In this document: piece after piece, positions 46,677 through 56,168 of the stretch
Numbering within the stretch: the stretch's first letter is position 1
Layout of the letters: the number at the start of each line of letters is the position of its first letter
Source: Maribellus maritimus
Lineage (GTDB): Bacteria; Bacteroidota; Bacteroidia; Bacteroidales; Prolixibacteraceae
Length of the DNA: 64,000 nucleotides
Assembly: GCF_022267315.1 (NCBI RefSeq)
Contig: NZ_JAIKLE010000002.1
Coordinates: 248,001 to 312,000, forward strand
Reading direction: 5' to 3'
Position numbers and translations under genes: made by a program
The notes under the pieces: model-generated
Seen by the model: the letters and a program-made list of their open reading frames with translations, nothing else
What the model was told of the DNA's origin: nothing
Database searches by the model: none

Positions 46677-48257
46677 TTATTTTTCGTACGTGTCGGGTAA
46701 ATCATTTTCATATAATATTACATCACCCGATTTAACAAATTTACTGATATGCTGACTTGCCTCCGTAAAGTTCTGTGCAATGTAAATATTTTCTGTTTTA
46801 TACCCCGTTTCAACCAATCCTTCATAAATAGGTTGCGTAATTTGTTTTCCTACCAAAACCACATAATCACAGGCATCCGAAATTTGTTTTCCAAAGATTC
46901 GATTGTAAAAATCTTGTTTGTCTGCAAGTTCAATCATTCCGGGTGTTATTATAATTTTTCTGGTTCCTTCAATATTTTTCAGAACATTTAAAGCCATTTT
47001 CGCACCTACAGGGTTGGAATTAAAAGCATCGTCAATTATTGTTATGCCGTTGTTATTCTTTTTTATTTCCATCCGGTGCTGAACAGGAACCATTTTTTTT
47101 ATTGCGTAGGAAATATTTTCCAAATCAACTTTTAAATGTCTTGCTAAAATCACCGATGCAAGAATATTCGACAAATTATAATCGCCCAAAAGTTTTGTTT
47201 CAAACTCACCGATGTTGTCTGTTTTTTGCAGAATATTAAAAGTTGCTCCTTTTTTGCTGTATTTGATATTAGCAACACTGTAATCGGATTCTGTTGTTTG
47301 TGTGGAGTAATAAAGAGTTTTGCAATTATCTACTTTTTTGTTCCTGATGTACTCATAATCTGCATTTAAAATGCCTAATCCGTCGGGGGGTAATGAATCG
47401 ATGAGCTCAAATTTTGTTTTTTGAACATTTTCAATTGTTTTAAACGTTTCAAGGTGTTGCTCGCCAACGGCTGTAAGAATACCGTATTTTGGGTTGACCA
47501 AATCGCAGATTTCTTTGATATCGCCGATTTGTTTTGCTCCCATTTCCACAATAAAAACCTGGTGTGTTGGTTTTAGATATTCCCTTATAGTTCGGATAAC
47601 TCCCATTGTTGTATTAAAGCTGCCGGGTGTCATCAGAACATTATATTTTTCTGACAAAATTCTGTGGAGAAAATGTTTTGTGCTTGTTTTTCCATAACTA
47701 CCTGTTATCCCTATTACCAACAACTCCGGCATTTGTTTCAGAATGCGCTGTGCATCTTTATAATACCAGTTATTTATTTTCTTTTCAACAGGTTGCAGAA
47801 TGATATTTGCAAAACCGATAATCAGAAAAGAGAAAACGATTATACCGCATCCGATTAACACCGTTTTTTTTGAAACTCCTAAAAAAACAGCTGTAACAAT
47901 AATTGGTGTGAGTGTTAAAATCCACAGAGCAACATAAAGTCGTTTTGCTCTTTTGGTATAAACCAGCGGTTTCTTTTGTTTTTTTGAAAAATAGCTGTAC
48001 GACAAAAACGAATACAGCACAATTATTGAAATAACTGTTGCATAATTGATTTTAGTAAAAAATATCAGGGTAATTATTATGCAAAATATGAGCTCGATAA
48101 CTCTTTTTTGTTCAAATAAATGTTTTCGCAGCCATCTGTAGTATCGTTTGTTTCTGTAAGAATTTAATTGCATCATATGCAATTCGTATTGCAACTTGGC
48201 ATGAATAAACGCAAATAGCGCTAAAAAGCTTACTATTACTACTATTTGTTCCATCAA
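46677..48257 (-). CDS. Membrane-anchored MurF-like Mur ligase
   Basis: 526 residues. Five hydrophobic segments (about 4-20, 54-67, 71-90, 108-128, 132-153) precede a Mur ligase domain: P-loop GITGSYGKTST (183-193), ATP and substrate regions IVEMGAKQIGDI, LTAVGEQHLE, LLGDYNLSNILASV, HRMEIKK and DDAFNSNPVGAKMAL. The order and motifs match MurF, which adds D-Ala-D-Ala to the UDP-MurNAc tripeptide, but canonical MurF is soluble and lacks the membrane block and keeps a full UDP-binding N-terminal domain. It overlaps the hydrolase gene by 4 nt and precedes the ligase by 27 nt. Confidence 0.85.
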   Translation of the reverse strand: MMEQIVVIVSFLALFAFIHAKLQYELHMMQLNSYRNKRYYRWLRKHLFEQKRVIELIFCIIITLIFFTKINYATVISIIVLYSFLSYSYFSKKQKKPLVYTKRAKRLYVALWILTLTPIIVTAVFLGVSKKTVLIGCGIIVFSFLIIGFANIILQPVEKKINNWYYKDAQRILKQMPELLVIGITGSYGKTSTKHFLHRILSEKYNVLMTPGSFNTTMGVIRTIREYLKPTHQVFIVEMGAKQIGDIKEICDLVNPKYGILTAVGEQHLETFKTIENVQKTKFELIDSLPPDGLGILNADYEYIRNKKVDNCKTLYYSTQTTESDYSVANIKYSKKGATFNILQKTDNIGEFETKLLGDYNLSNILASVILARHLKVDLENISYAIKKMVPVQHRMEIKKNNNGITIIDDAFNSNPVGAKMALNVLKNIEGTRKIIITPGMIELADKQDFYNRIFGKQISDACDYVVLVGKQITQPIYEGLVETGYKTENIYIAQNFTEASQHISKFVKSGDVILYENDLPDTYEK

Positions 48258-49027
48258 TGTTCTTTTTTTGCTGTAAGAAAATTGTTTACTATAATTAAAA
48301 ACTCATTTCGTTTTTCTAAAAAACAATAATGTCCACTGTTTTTTAATACCACAAGGCCGGCATCGGGAATTAGTTTTTCCATAATTTTTGCATCGGATAC
48401 TGGTGTTTCTGTATCATTTTCGCCCCAAATTAATAAGGTTGGCGATTTCATTTTTGGCATCACGTGTTTTAAATCCTCGTTTACTACTTTTACTAAAATA
48501 TCCCGGATTATTCCGTTTGCATTTTGATAATCGCTTGAACCGTTCTTTTTTCGGTAGTTTTCCAATATCGCATTTGCTTTTTGACTGCTAAATAACAAAA
48601 GAACTATTCTTTTTATTGTTTTATAGGTATAAACTTTAAAGTAGTATTTTAGCTTTCGTTTGGGCTTTACGCCTGCGCTGCCAACTAAAATTACCTTCTC
48701 GGTTTTATTTCTGGAAGAAAACAAAATTGAAACCCTGCCGCCAAAAGAATGACCAATCAAAATTGGATTTTTAATGTTTTCTGTTTTAATAAAAGACTCA
48801 ATAAACTGCGTGTATTCCTCAACTCCCCATATTTCTTTTGGGGGTTCGCTTTCTCCAAATCCGGGAAAATCGATAGAATAAACCTGAAATGTTTTTTCCA
48901 ATTCATTTTGAACCCTCTCAAAGATATTTAAATCGCAGCCCCAGCCATGCAGCAGCAATACAGTTGCACCTTCTCCCGTTTTTTTGAATCTGATATTTAA
49001 TCCATTGATATTTTTGCTTTGTATCAT
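48254..49027 (-). CDS. Alpha/beta hydrolase, first gene of the VanX/Ddl/MurF cluster
   Basis: 257 residues, no signal peptide. LLLHGWGCDLNIF, the nucleophile elbow GHSFGG (Ser94), the acid in WGENDTETP and His in KNSGHYCFL give a complete triad. It overlaps the MurF-like gene by 4 nt. Hydrolases of this MhpC-like group cleave esters, amides or C-C bonds. In this context an ester or depsipeptide substrate is conceivable but unproven. About 235 bases without a supported gene separate it from the FUSC gene upstream and may hold the cluster promoter. Confidence 0.83.
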   Translation of the reverse strand: MIQSKNINGLNIRFKKTGEGATVLLLHGWGCDLNIFERVQNELEKTFQVYSIDFPGFGESEPPKEIWGVEEYTQFIESFIKTENIKNPILIGHSFGGRVSILFSSRNKTEKVILVGSAGVKPKRKLKYYFKVYTYKTIKRIVLLLFSSQKANAILENYRKKNGSSDYQNANGIIRDILVKVVNEDLKHVMPKMKSPTLLIWGENDTETPVSDAKIMEKLIPDAGLVVLKNSGHYCFLEKRNEFLIIVNNFLTAKKEH

Positions 49028-49263
49028 CTTTTTGCAATTGTAATCTACAAAAGTAGCATTAGTCTTTCGATTTTACCTGTTCAGACGGGAGGATAATACT
49101 CCTTTTTTTTAACAACATCCGGTTTATTAGCCAGTTTGGTTTGTCTGCATATCTGGCATATGCGCATTGGTTTTTTTACATTCCGGCCGGACAGAAGTTG
49201 CTCCGGGGAAAAGATAAAAATGGCTCAAGATTCAGAGCATTTAAATATTTGTGTCCTATTTGT

Positions 49264-51405
49264 TTAATTTTTTATATCGACCCAGGTTTCCTCTATTTCT
49301 TTCATAATTTTCGACGAAGTTCCCGCGATATTGTAAAACAAACGAAGTTGCTGCTTTTTTAAATGATTGTCTGACAAAACGATTTGTTCCTTCAGCTCCA
49401 TTAATACAGGTGAGAGTTCAGTAGGAATTATATTTTTCTGACTAACAAGATATTTACTGGCTTCATTTAGCACTTCGTTGATTTGATTGGTTATAACCGA
49501 TATGTTTTCAATAACCGGCATGTTGGTTTCGCGGTGTGCCCCCAGTGCCGAGATATGCGACAAGAGGGCATGATTTAAATAAGTCAGCGTGAGTGCATGT
49601 TGCATTAGTTTTCGTTTGCTTCGGGGTTCCTGGCGCATGCTGTTCCAGGCCACCGCCAGTTCATTGTCGGCCAAATGTGCTTCCCGGCGTGCAATCCGGT
49701 AGGCCAGGTCATCGACGCTGGTTTCTTTGTACTCACTCACAATTGCCTCCAGGTAAGCCATGTTTTTCTGCATTGCTTTCGAAATAAGTTCGGGCATACG
49801 GCGGTATTGCCACCCGGGCCATAAAAACCGAATAGTAAGAAACGACAAAGTAGCTCCAAGCAGTGTGTCAATCAGGCGCGGAAGCATAATATGCAGCCCC
49901 GCGTCTTTTGATATCAGGTTAAATGCACTAATGACAAATGTTGTGATAAAGATTACTGCGATGGAATATTTTGTTCGCAACCAATAGAAGAAGGCGAGGG
50001 CAGAGGCCATCATCAAAATTGCCTGAGAAGCAACGCTGGTGAAAATGTGCAAAAGTAAAGCACCAAAAATTACACCGGTTACTGTTCCCAATAAACGTTG
50101 GAATAATCTTCGGCGTGTATCACTGTAGGTAATCTGGCTTACAAACAAACTGGTTAACATCACCCAGGCTCCCTTATCCAGGGAAAGAGATCGCTCCAGT
50201 ATAAAACCAACCATAAAACTTAAACTTAGTCGAAGCGCATATCGCATTCGCGGATGTGAAAAATTTAGTTGTCTGCGAAAACGTTCAATCGGACTCCGTT
50301 CATCTTTTCGTAAACGCGGAATGGAAGTACCCTGTATAATGTCGTCGAGATATTTTAGTGAAATGTGTGAGCGGTAAAGATTATGATGTAACAAAACCAA
50401 CGGTTGCGCAATGGAGGCATCCATTTCTTTTAGTTTTATTTCAATGGCATCTGATATCCATTCCAAAGCTTTGGGATGATGATATTCAACTCCCGTGAGC
50501 ATATTTTCCGCAACCTTCCGCGATGCAAATGCCAGCTGCCGAAGCATCTCTCCAAATCCTTCCATCACCTCCAGCCGTTCTTCTTCGTCGCTTAGTTTGT
50601 CATGTCTCTCATGGCTTGAAGCTGCCCGTTCGTGCAGGCTTTGCAATAGCATAAAACGCTGAAGATAGGGGCGCAGGGGCTCCTGGTTTTCGAGCTCTCT
50701 GCCATAGTTGTTTAACACTTCTTTTATTTTTTCCAGCGTGTTAACAACATTGATGTTTAACAGTGCCAAATCTTTATTGATGGATTCTTGTTCCTGCTTT
50801 TTACTTGGGAACAGCATCGCCTTTTTTTCCAGATAATTTGCCAGCTGCTCAAATCCTACAGCCATTTGTTCATCCAGCAGGCGCCAGGGATTCTGATATA
50901 ATAAAATCAAGGTAAATGCTCCGTGGAAAAGCGCTCCCAGCGGAAGTAAAACCGCCTGCCAGTACCAGGCCGGACTGATTTCAATTCCCAGCATCGCGTA
51001 AATGCCAACCAGTACCGAGCCGAAAGTAATTGCCCGGTAGCGCTCGCCAATTCCGCCAATAAGAATAAAAACAATGGTTGAAAGAACAAATCCTGCCCCA
51101 AGCAACCAGGTATAATTGTTTAATAACCCAACAGAAAAGCTGGAGATAAAAAAACTTACAATGGTGATTGACAAGGCTTTAATTCGTCCTTTTGGATGAT
51201 CGTTGGTTTCTGAAAGTGCACCAGCCAGTGCCCCCAGCGCCAGTGTTACTCCGTAAAAAGGTTTTCCGGCAACAATAAACGGAATAGCCAGAATTCCCAT
51301 CGACGCAGTTGCGCGCAATGCGTTAAGCCGTCTCGGGCGACGCCAAAAATCCTGCTGAAACTTTTTAATATTTAACTGTAAGTATTGAAATTTCTCTTTA
51401 CTCAT
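49264..51405 (-). CDS. FUSC family (YccS/YhfK-like) membrane protein
   Basis: 713 residues with two blocks of about five to six TM helices (about 33-175 and 395-520) separated by a long cytosolic helical region. This tandem arrangement and the FUSC-type segment (LSFMVGFILERSLSLDKGAWVMLTSLFV) match YccS-like proteins related to aromatic-acid exporters. The pattern RRRLFQRLLGTVTGVIFGALL is the conserved FUSC signature. Substrate unknown. It is upstream of the VanX/MurF run on the same strand but 236 nt away, so probably separate. Confidence 0.87.
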   Translation of the reverse strand: MSKEKFQYLQLNIKKFQQDFWRRPRRLNALRATASMGILAIPFIVAGKPFYGVTLALGALAGALSETNDHPKGRIKALSITIVSFFISSFSVGLLNNYTWLLGAGFVLSTIVFILIGGIGERYRAITFGSVLVGIYAMLGIEISPAWYWQAVLLPLGALFHGAFTLILLYQNPWRLLDEQMAVGFEQLANYLEKKAMLFPSKKQEQESINKDLALLNINVVNTLEKIKEVLNNYGRELENQEPLRPYLQRFMLLQSLHERAASSHERHDKLSDEEERLEVMEGFGEMLRQLAFASRKVAENMLTGVEYHHPKALEWISDAIEIKLKEMDASIAQPLVLLHHNLYRSHISLKYLDDIIQGTSIPRLRKDERSPIERFRRQLNFSHPRMRYALRLSLSFMVGFILERSLSLDKGAWVMLTSLFVSQITYSDTRRRLFQRLLGTVTGVIFGALLLHIFTSVASQAILMMASALAFFYWLRTKYSIAVIFITTFVISAFNLISKDAGLHIMLPRLIDTLLGATLSFLTIRFLWPGWQYRRMPELISKAMQKNMAYLEAIVSEYKETSVDDLAYRIARREAHLADNELAVAWNSMRQEPRSKRKLMQHALTLTYLNHALLSHISALGAHRETNMPVIENISVITNQINEVLNEASKYLVSQKNIIPTELSPVLMELKEQIVLSDNHLKKQQLRLFYNIAGTSSKIMKEIEETWVDIKN

Positions 51406-51533
51406 TTGCTTATTTATTTTGCAAAGCTAACGAATGAAGTCAAACAATCGTTGAAAAGAAAATACGACAATGAAAAATAAAAGATTCAGATAAACTTGAA
51501 TAAAAACAAGTTCAGATTAATGGCTACATTTTG

Positions 51534-51541
51534 TAGTTTTG
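51534..51541 (+). promoter_or_regulatory. Candidate -7 element for the M49-like gene
   Basis: TAGTTTTG fits TAnnTTTG and lies 21 nt before the ATG at 51563. No good -33 element is in place, so this is tentative. Confidence 0.25.
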
Positions 51542-51562
51542 AACGAAAAAAAATCTTCTACG

Positions 51563-53203
51563 ATGAAAAAAGTACTTGTTTTGATGCTTGCGGTAATTGT
51601 TCTTTTCGCTTGCAATTCAACGTCACAAAAAAAAGAAACAATTCAAGAAAATAATACAATGAAACAGAAAGCAGAGGAGTTTGTGCCATTCGCATTAAAA
51701 ACAGATTTAAACGTTTTAACAGAAAAGGAAAAACAGATGTTGCCTTTGTTGTTTGACGCAGCTAAAATAATGGAGGAGATTTACTGGAAGGAAGCATTTG
51801 GCGAAAAGGATAATTTATTTAATGAAGATTTGGATGAGTACACACGTAAGTTTTTGCAAATTAATTATGGTCCGTGGGAGCGTTTGAATAATAACGAGCC
51901 CTTTTTACCTGAATATGGAAAAAAACCGGCAGGTGCCAATTTTTATCCCGCTGACCTGACAAAAGAAGAATTTAACGGCTGGGATGATGAAAACAAAACC
52001 AGCTTATATACCATGATTCGCAGGGGGGAAGACCGAGAATTGATTGCTATTCCGTATCATGATTTTTTTGAGGAGGAAACACAAAAAGCAGCAGATTTAA
52101 TTTTGCAGGCTGCCGAGTTGGCTGAAGATGAAGGTTTAAGAAATTATCTTCTAAAAAGAGCGGAAGCATTGTTGACAGATGAATATTTTGAAAGCGATGT
52201 TGCCTGGATGGAGATGAAAAACAACACCATCGATTTTATTGTCGGGCCCATTGAAAATTACGAAGACCAGTTGTTTGGCTACAAAGCTGCTCACGAATCA
52301 TTTATTCTGATAAAAGACAAAGGATGGAGCGAAAAACTTACAAAGTTTGCAGCTTTGCTGCCGGGGCTCCAAAAGGCGCTGCCCTGCGAACAGGTATACA
52401 AAGATGAGACGCCGGGTATTGATTCCGATATGAATGTGTATGACGCCATCTTTTATGCCGGCGATTGTAATGCCGGAAGTAAAACCATTGCCATAAATTT
52501 GCCAAACGATGAGGTCGTGCGCGAAACCAAAGGAAGTCGCAAACTTCAGTTAAAAAATTCGATGCAGGCCAAATTTGATAAAATTCTGGTTCCGATATCC
52601 GACCTTCTGATTGCCGAAGATCAGCGTAAACACGTAAAATTTGATGCCTTTTTTGAAAATACAATGTTTCATGAAGTAGCACATGGTTTGGGACTTGGAA
52701 ATACGACAGATAAAAGTACAACCGTTCGCGAAGCTTTAAAAGATACTTATACTTCGATTGAAGAAGGAAAAGCCGATATTCTGGGTTTGTGGTGTGTTTA
52801 CAAACTAAATGAAATGGGGGAGTTGGGCGAAAAAGATATGATGGACAATTTTGTAACTTTTATGGCCGGAATTTTTCGTTCTGTTCGGTTTGGGGCCGCC
52901 AGTGCTCACGGAAAAGCAAACATGATGCGTTTTTACTATTTCCAGGAAACCGGTGCTTTTGAACGCGATACAGCTACAGGAACTTACCGAGTAAATTTTG
53001 AAAAAATGAAGGAAGCCATGCTTTCACTTTCTGAAACAATTTTGAAAATTCAGGGAGACGGTGATTACGAAGCTGCCAGATTTTTGATTCAGGAAAAAGG
53101 ATTTATTCGCGAAGAGTTGCAAAAGGATTTAAATCGAATTGGCGACGCCGGCATTCCCCGCGATATTGTTTTTGAGCAAGGACCGGAGGTACTCGGACTT
53201 TAA
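51563..53203 (+). CDS. M49-like (dipeptidyl-peptidase III family) zinc lipoprotein
   Basis: 546 residues from the ATG at 51563; the TTG at 51539 is rejected. A lipoprotein signal ends at LFAC (Cys17). The zinc motif is FHEVAHGLGLGN (His370, Glu371, His374), an HExxH, and the third ligand is likely the Glu in IEEGKADILG. Classical DPP III uses HExxxH, so this belongs to the less common pentapeptide-type branch. DPP III removes dipeptides from oligopeptides; the lipid anchor suggests envelope location. The N-terminal half is helical. Monocistronic, divergent from FUSC. Confidence 0.85.
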   Translation: MKKVLVLMLAVIVLFACNSTSQKKETIQENNTMKQKAEEFVPFALKTDLNVLTEKEKQMLPLLFDAAKIMEEIYWKEAFGEKDNLFNEDLDEYTRKFLQINYGPWERLNNNEPFLPEYGKKPAGANFYPADLTKEEFNGWDDENKTSLYTMIRRGEDRELIAIPYHDFFEEETQKAADLILQAAELAEDEGLRNYLLKRAEALLTDEYFESDVAWMEMKNNTIDFIVGPIENYEDQLFGYKAAHESFILIKDKGWSEKLTKFAALLPGLQKALPCEQVYKDETPGIDSDMNVYDAIFYAGDCNAGSKTIAINLPNDEVVRETKGSRKLQLKNSMQAKFDKILVPISDLLIAEDQRKHVKFDAFFENTMFHEVAHGLGLGNTTDKSTTVREALKDTYTSIEEGKADILGLWCVYKLNEMGELGEKDMMDNFVTFMAGIFRSVRFGAASAHGKANMMRFYYFQETGAFERDTATGTYRVNFEKMKEAMLSLSETILKIQGDGDYEAARFLIQEKGFIREELQKDLNRIGDAGIPRDIVFEQGPEVLGL

Positions 53204-53295
53204 TAAAAAATGGATAAAAAGGGATTTTTTGAAGTTTCAGTTTTTTTTATTTTCATTTTTGCTTTGAACGAAGTCTTTAACTTTTTGTTAACAAG

Positions 53296-53817
53296 ATGAA
53301 CCGAAGTTTGGTTTATATTTGTCTTGTGAGCATTTTTAAAAACATAGCAACGTTTTTTCTGGGAGCAGTATTTTTGCTGACATCTACCGGCGTTGTAATT
53401 TTTGAAACAAACTGTTGTTGCTCAGAATCTGAAAAATTAAGCCTCTACATAAGTCCTGAATCCTGTCATGAAAATGAAAAGGCGCAAAAGGTGCTGGCAA
53501 CAATTGATGAATGGTCTGCCGACGAAACAAATTGTGAAGAATGTTGCAACTCCGAAAAACGGGATTGCGATTGTGCCGGACCGGAAATGAAATACATTAA
53601 GTTGGTGAACCATTTGATCAACGATGAAGTAAAATTTGTTAAACTAAAAGTACTTTCTTATACGCTGGCCAAACAGAATGATTTTTGCCTGCAACTCACA
53701 AGTGAAAACCAAAATGAAGAGGACACGGATTTTTATTCAAATCCTCCGCCACAAATAAAATCAACCCTCGATTTTCTTATTCAAATACAACAACTTAAAA
53801 TCCCATTTTCTGCTTAA
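53296..53817 (+). CDS. Cys-rich hypothetical protein before a TonB receptor (HYC_CC_PP-like)
   Basis: 173 residues. A hydrophobic N-terminal segment (FFLGAVFLLTSTGVVIF) is followed by cysteine clusters TNCCCSES and NCEECCNSEKRDCDC, and near the end a Pro-rich SNPPPQIKS. This layout recalls the Bacteroidota HYC_CC_PP family that precedes TonB receptors in heavy-metal loci, but the HYC motif itself is not evident, so the name is tentative. The TonB receptor starts 123 nt downstream and an HMA protein follows it. Metal binding is inferred from the cysteines. Confidence 0.65.
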   Translation: MNRSLVYICLVSIFKNIATFFLGAVFLLTSTGVVIFETNCCCSESEKLSLYISPESCHENEKAQKVLATIDEWSADETNCEECCNSEKRDCDCAGPEMKYIKLVNHLINDEVKFVKLKVLSYTLAKQNDFCLQLTSENQNEEDTDFYSNPPPQIKSTLDFLIQIQQLKIPFSA

Positions 53818-53940
53818 GATTTTGTAATAAAAATTGCTCAATAAAATTATTTGAGTTTTAATAAAAGAAATTGTTTGAAACAAGACAGGCCATTTATTTA
53901 GTCTCTCAACTTTATGTTGCCGTCTTACTTATCTTAAGCA

Positions 53941-56154
53941 ATGAAAAATATATTAGTCTTATTTTTTTATGTATGTTTTCCTGTAATATCGTTTTCACAA
54001 AGCATTTCAGGAAAAGTTTTTGGGAAGGGTGAAAAGGGAGAAAAGCAGCCACTTCCCGGAGTTCATATATATTGGGAAAATACCCAAAACGGTGTTGCAT
54101 CAAACGACACCGGTAATTTTGAAATCAAACAAAAAGAGGGGCAGCACATGTTGGTTTTTAGTTTTGTTGGTTACACCACAAAAAAACTCCATGTTCATGG
54201 TTCAGCTCCATTGGAAGTTGTACTTGAACCCAATTTGGAAATTGAAGAGGTAACTGTAGTTCAAAAAGACCGGGGAACCTATATGTCAAAAATGGATCCG
54301 GTTCACACCGTTCGAATCGGAAATGCTGAGTTACACAAAGCTGCCTGCTGTAATTTGGCAGAAAGTTTTGAAACCAATCCTTCGGTTGATGTAAGCTACA
54401 GCGATGCGGTTACCGGTGCCAAACAAATTCGTTTACTCGGATTGGATGGTATTTACTCGCAATTGCAAACCGAAAATATGCCCAATTTACGTGGATTGGC
54501 AACCAATTTTGGTTTAACTTATGTCCCCGGTCCGTGGATGGAATCCATTCAGGTTTCCAAAGGTGCGGCTTCGGTTGTAAACGGCTACGAATCAATTGCA
54601 GGGCAAATTAATGTAAACTACAAAAAGCCTGACGATCAGGAAAAACTGTTTTTAAATGTTTTTGCCAGCGCTGAAGGACGCAAAGAATTTAACGGTAACA
54701 CAAACATGAAAGTAAAAGGCGATACCATTACTACCGGATTGTTTGTACACGCCTCTGATTTATCAAAAAGAAATGATCACAACAACGATGGTTTTATCGA
54801 TGAACCACTTATGCAGGTGGTAAACGTATTTAACCGTTGGAAATACAATAATTTTAAGGGATTTATGGCACAGGCTGGCATTGGATTTATGAATGAAGAT
54901 CGGTTGGGTGGACAAATGGATTTCAGGGAAGATATGGAAAGAACCGTTGAAAATCCATATGGGATAAATATCAAAACCAATCGTTTGGAAGGATTCCTAA
55001 AAGGCGGTTATGTAAGCCCGAGTGGAAGAACTGCTGTGGCTTTACTTTCCAATTTTGCATACCACAAAACCAATTCTTTCTATGGCCTGAATGATTTTGA
55101 TGCAGATGAAACCCGCTTTTATGCCAATGTTGTTTTAACCCGTGACCTCGATATATATGGGAAAAATTCAATAAATACGGGAGTTAGTTTTGTTAACGAC
55201 CATTTTAATGAAAGCCTGTACTCCAACCCAATAACGCGTACAGAACAAGTGCCGGGAGTTTTTGCGGAGTACACGCTAAAACCAAATGAACAATTTACGC
55301 TGATGGCCGGAATTCGTGCTGATTTTCATAATAATTTCGGAACTTTTGTTACACCGCGTATGCACATGCGTTACCAGTTTTCAGAAAATTATACATTTAG
55401 AATCAATGCAGGAAAAGGATATCGCACTGCGAATGTGGTTTCGGAAAATATCTTTCTTCTGGCCAATGCCCGCCCTCTTTTATGGAGCGACGATTCCTTT
55501 CAGGAAGAAGCATGGAATTTTGGTGCAAGTTTTATTCAGGATTATGTGCTATTTGACCGCGATTTGCAAATTAACGCCGAGTATTTTTATACCCGGTTTC
55601 AATCACAGTTAGTGGTCGATCGTGAAACTTCGGCAGAGAATATTATTCTGTCGTCACTGAATGGAAAATCATATGCAGGAAGTTTACAATTTGATATGCG
55701 TTACCAACCTGTTGAGAGGCTTGATGTGTTGCTGGCCTACCGTGTAAACGATATAAAACAAACCATTGGCGGAGTATTAAAAGAGAAACCGCTCACAAGC
55801 CGTTATAAAGGGTTGGTAAACTTTAATTACACCACAAACTTAAAGAAATGGATGTTTGACTATACCATACAATTTAACGGTGGAGGCCGTATTCCCGTGG
55901 TTTCTTCGGATGCCGCGATTGCAACAGGCCCTGAAGAGTTTGACCCTTTTACTATTATGAATGCACAAATAACCAAATACTTCCGATACTGGAATATTTA
56001 TGTTGGGTCGGAGAATCTGGCTGGTTTTAAACAGAAAAATCCTGTAACAGACGCCGCTCATCCGTATGGAGAATTTTTTGATGCTACCAATGTTTGGGGC
56101 CCTGTGCTTGGCCGCCGTATTTATGTTGGACTACGATTTCATTTAAACCATTAA
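53941..56154 (+). CDS. TonB-dependent receptor with CarboxypepD_reg-like domain
   Basis: 737 residues with a signal peptide (MKNILVLFFYVCFPVISFSQ). A CarboxypepD_reg-like N-terminal domain (QPLPGVHIYWENTQNGVASNDTGNFEI), a plug (LAESFETNPSVDVSYSDAVTGAKQIRLLGL) and a long outer-membrane beta-barrel ending in the aromatic YVGLRFHLNH terminus. It transports an unknown ligand with TonB/ExbBD energy. Position between a Cys-rich protein and an HMA domain protein suggests a metal or metallophore, probably copper; that is inference. The HMA gene starts 14 nt after the stop. Confidence 0.9.
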   Translation: MKNILVLFFYVCFPVISFSQSISGKVFGKGEKGEKQPLPGVHIYWENTQNGVASNDTGNFEIKQKEGQHMLVFSFVGYTTKKLHVHGSAPLEVVLEPNLEIEEVTVVQKDRGTYMSKMDPVHTVRIGNAELHKAACCNLAESFETNPSVDVSYSDAVTGAKQIRLLGLDGIYSQLQTENMPNLRGLATNFGLTYVPGPWMESIQVSKGAASVVNGYESIAGQINVNYKKPDDQEKLFLNVFASAEGRKEFNGNTNMKVKGDTITTGLFVHASDLSKRNDHNNDGFIDEPLMQVVNVFNRWKYNNFKGFMAQAGIGFMNEDRLGGQMDFREDMERTVENPYGINIKTNRLEGFLKGGYVSPSGRTAVALLSNFAYHKTNSFYGLNDFDADETRFYANVVLTRDLDIYGKNSINTGVSFVNDHFNESLYSNPITRTEQVPGVFAEYTLKPNEQFTLMAGIRADFHNNFGTFVTPRMHMRYQFSENYTFRINAGKGYRTANVVSENIFLLANARPLLWSDDSFQEEAWNFGASFIQDYVLFDRDLQINAEYFYTRFQSQLVVDRETSAENIILSSLNGKSYAGSLQFDMRYQPVERLDVLLAYRVNDIKQTIGGVLKEKPLTSRYKGLVNFNYTTNLKKWMFDYTIQFNGGGRIPVVSSDAAIATGPEEFDPFTIMNAQITKYFRYWNIYVGSENLAGFKQKNPVTDAAHPYGEFFDATNVWGPVLGRRIYVGLRFHLNH

Positions 56155-56168
56155 TAAAACAAAAAATT

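Noticed and set aside
44773-49027. Calling the cluster a complete vancomycin-resistance (vanHAX) operon
   Set aside because: No VanH dehydrogenase, VanT racemase or VanRS, and the ligase keeps a Ddl-like Lys-Tyr rather than the VanA His.
49086-49112. Short GGAG / CTCC hairpin with T8 on + upstream of the cluster
   Set aside because: Only 4 bp of stem and no + strand gene ends there.
49141-49362. 73-codon frame on + near the FUSC 3' end
   Set aside because: Overlaps the FUSC coding region and shows no recognised features.
52338-52721. 127-codon frame on minus opposite the M49-like gene
   Set aside because: Covers the zinc-site region of a real gene; no independent evidence.
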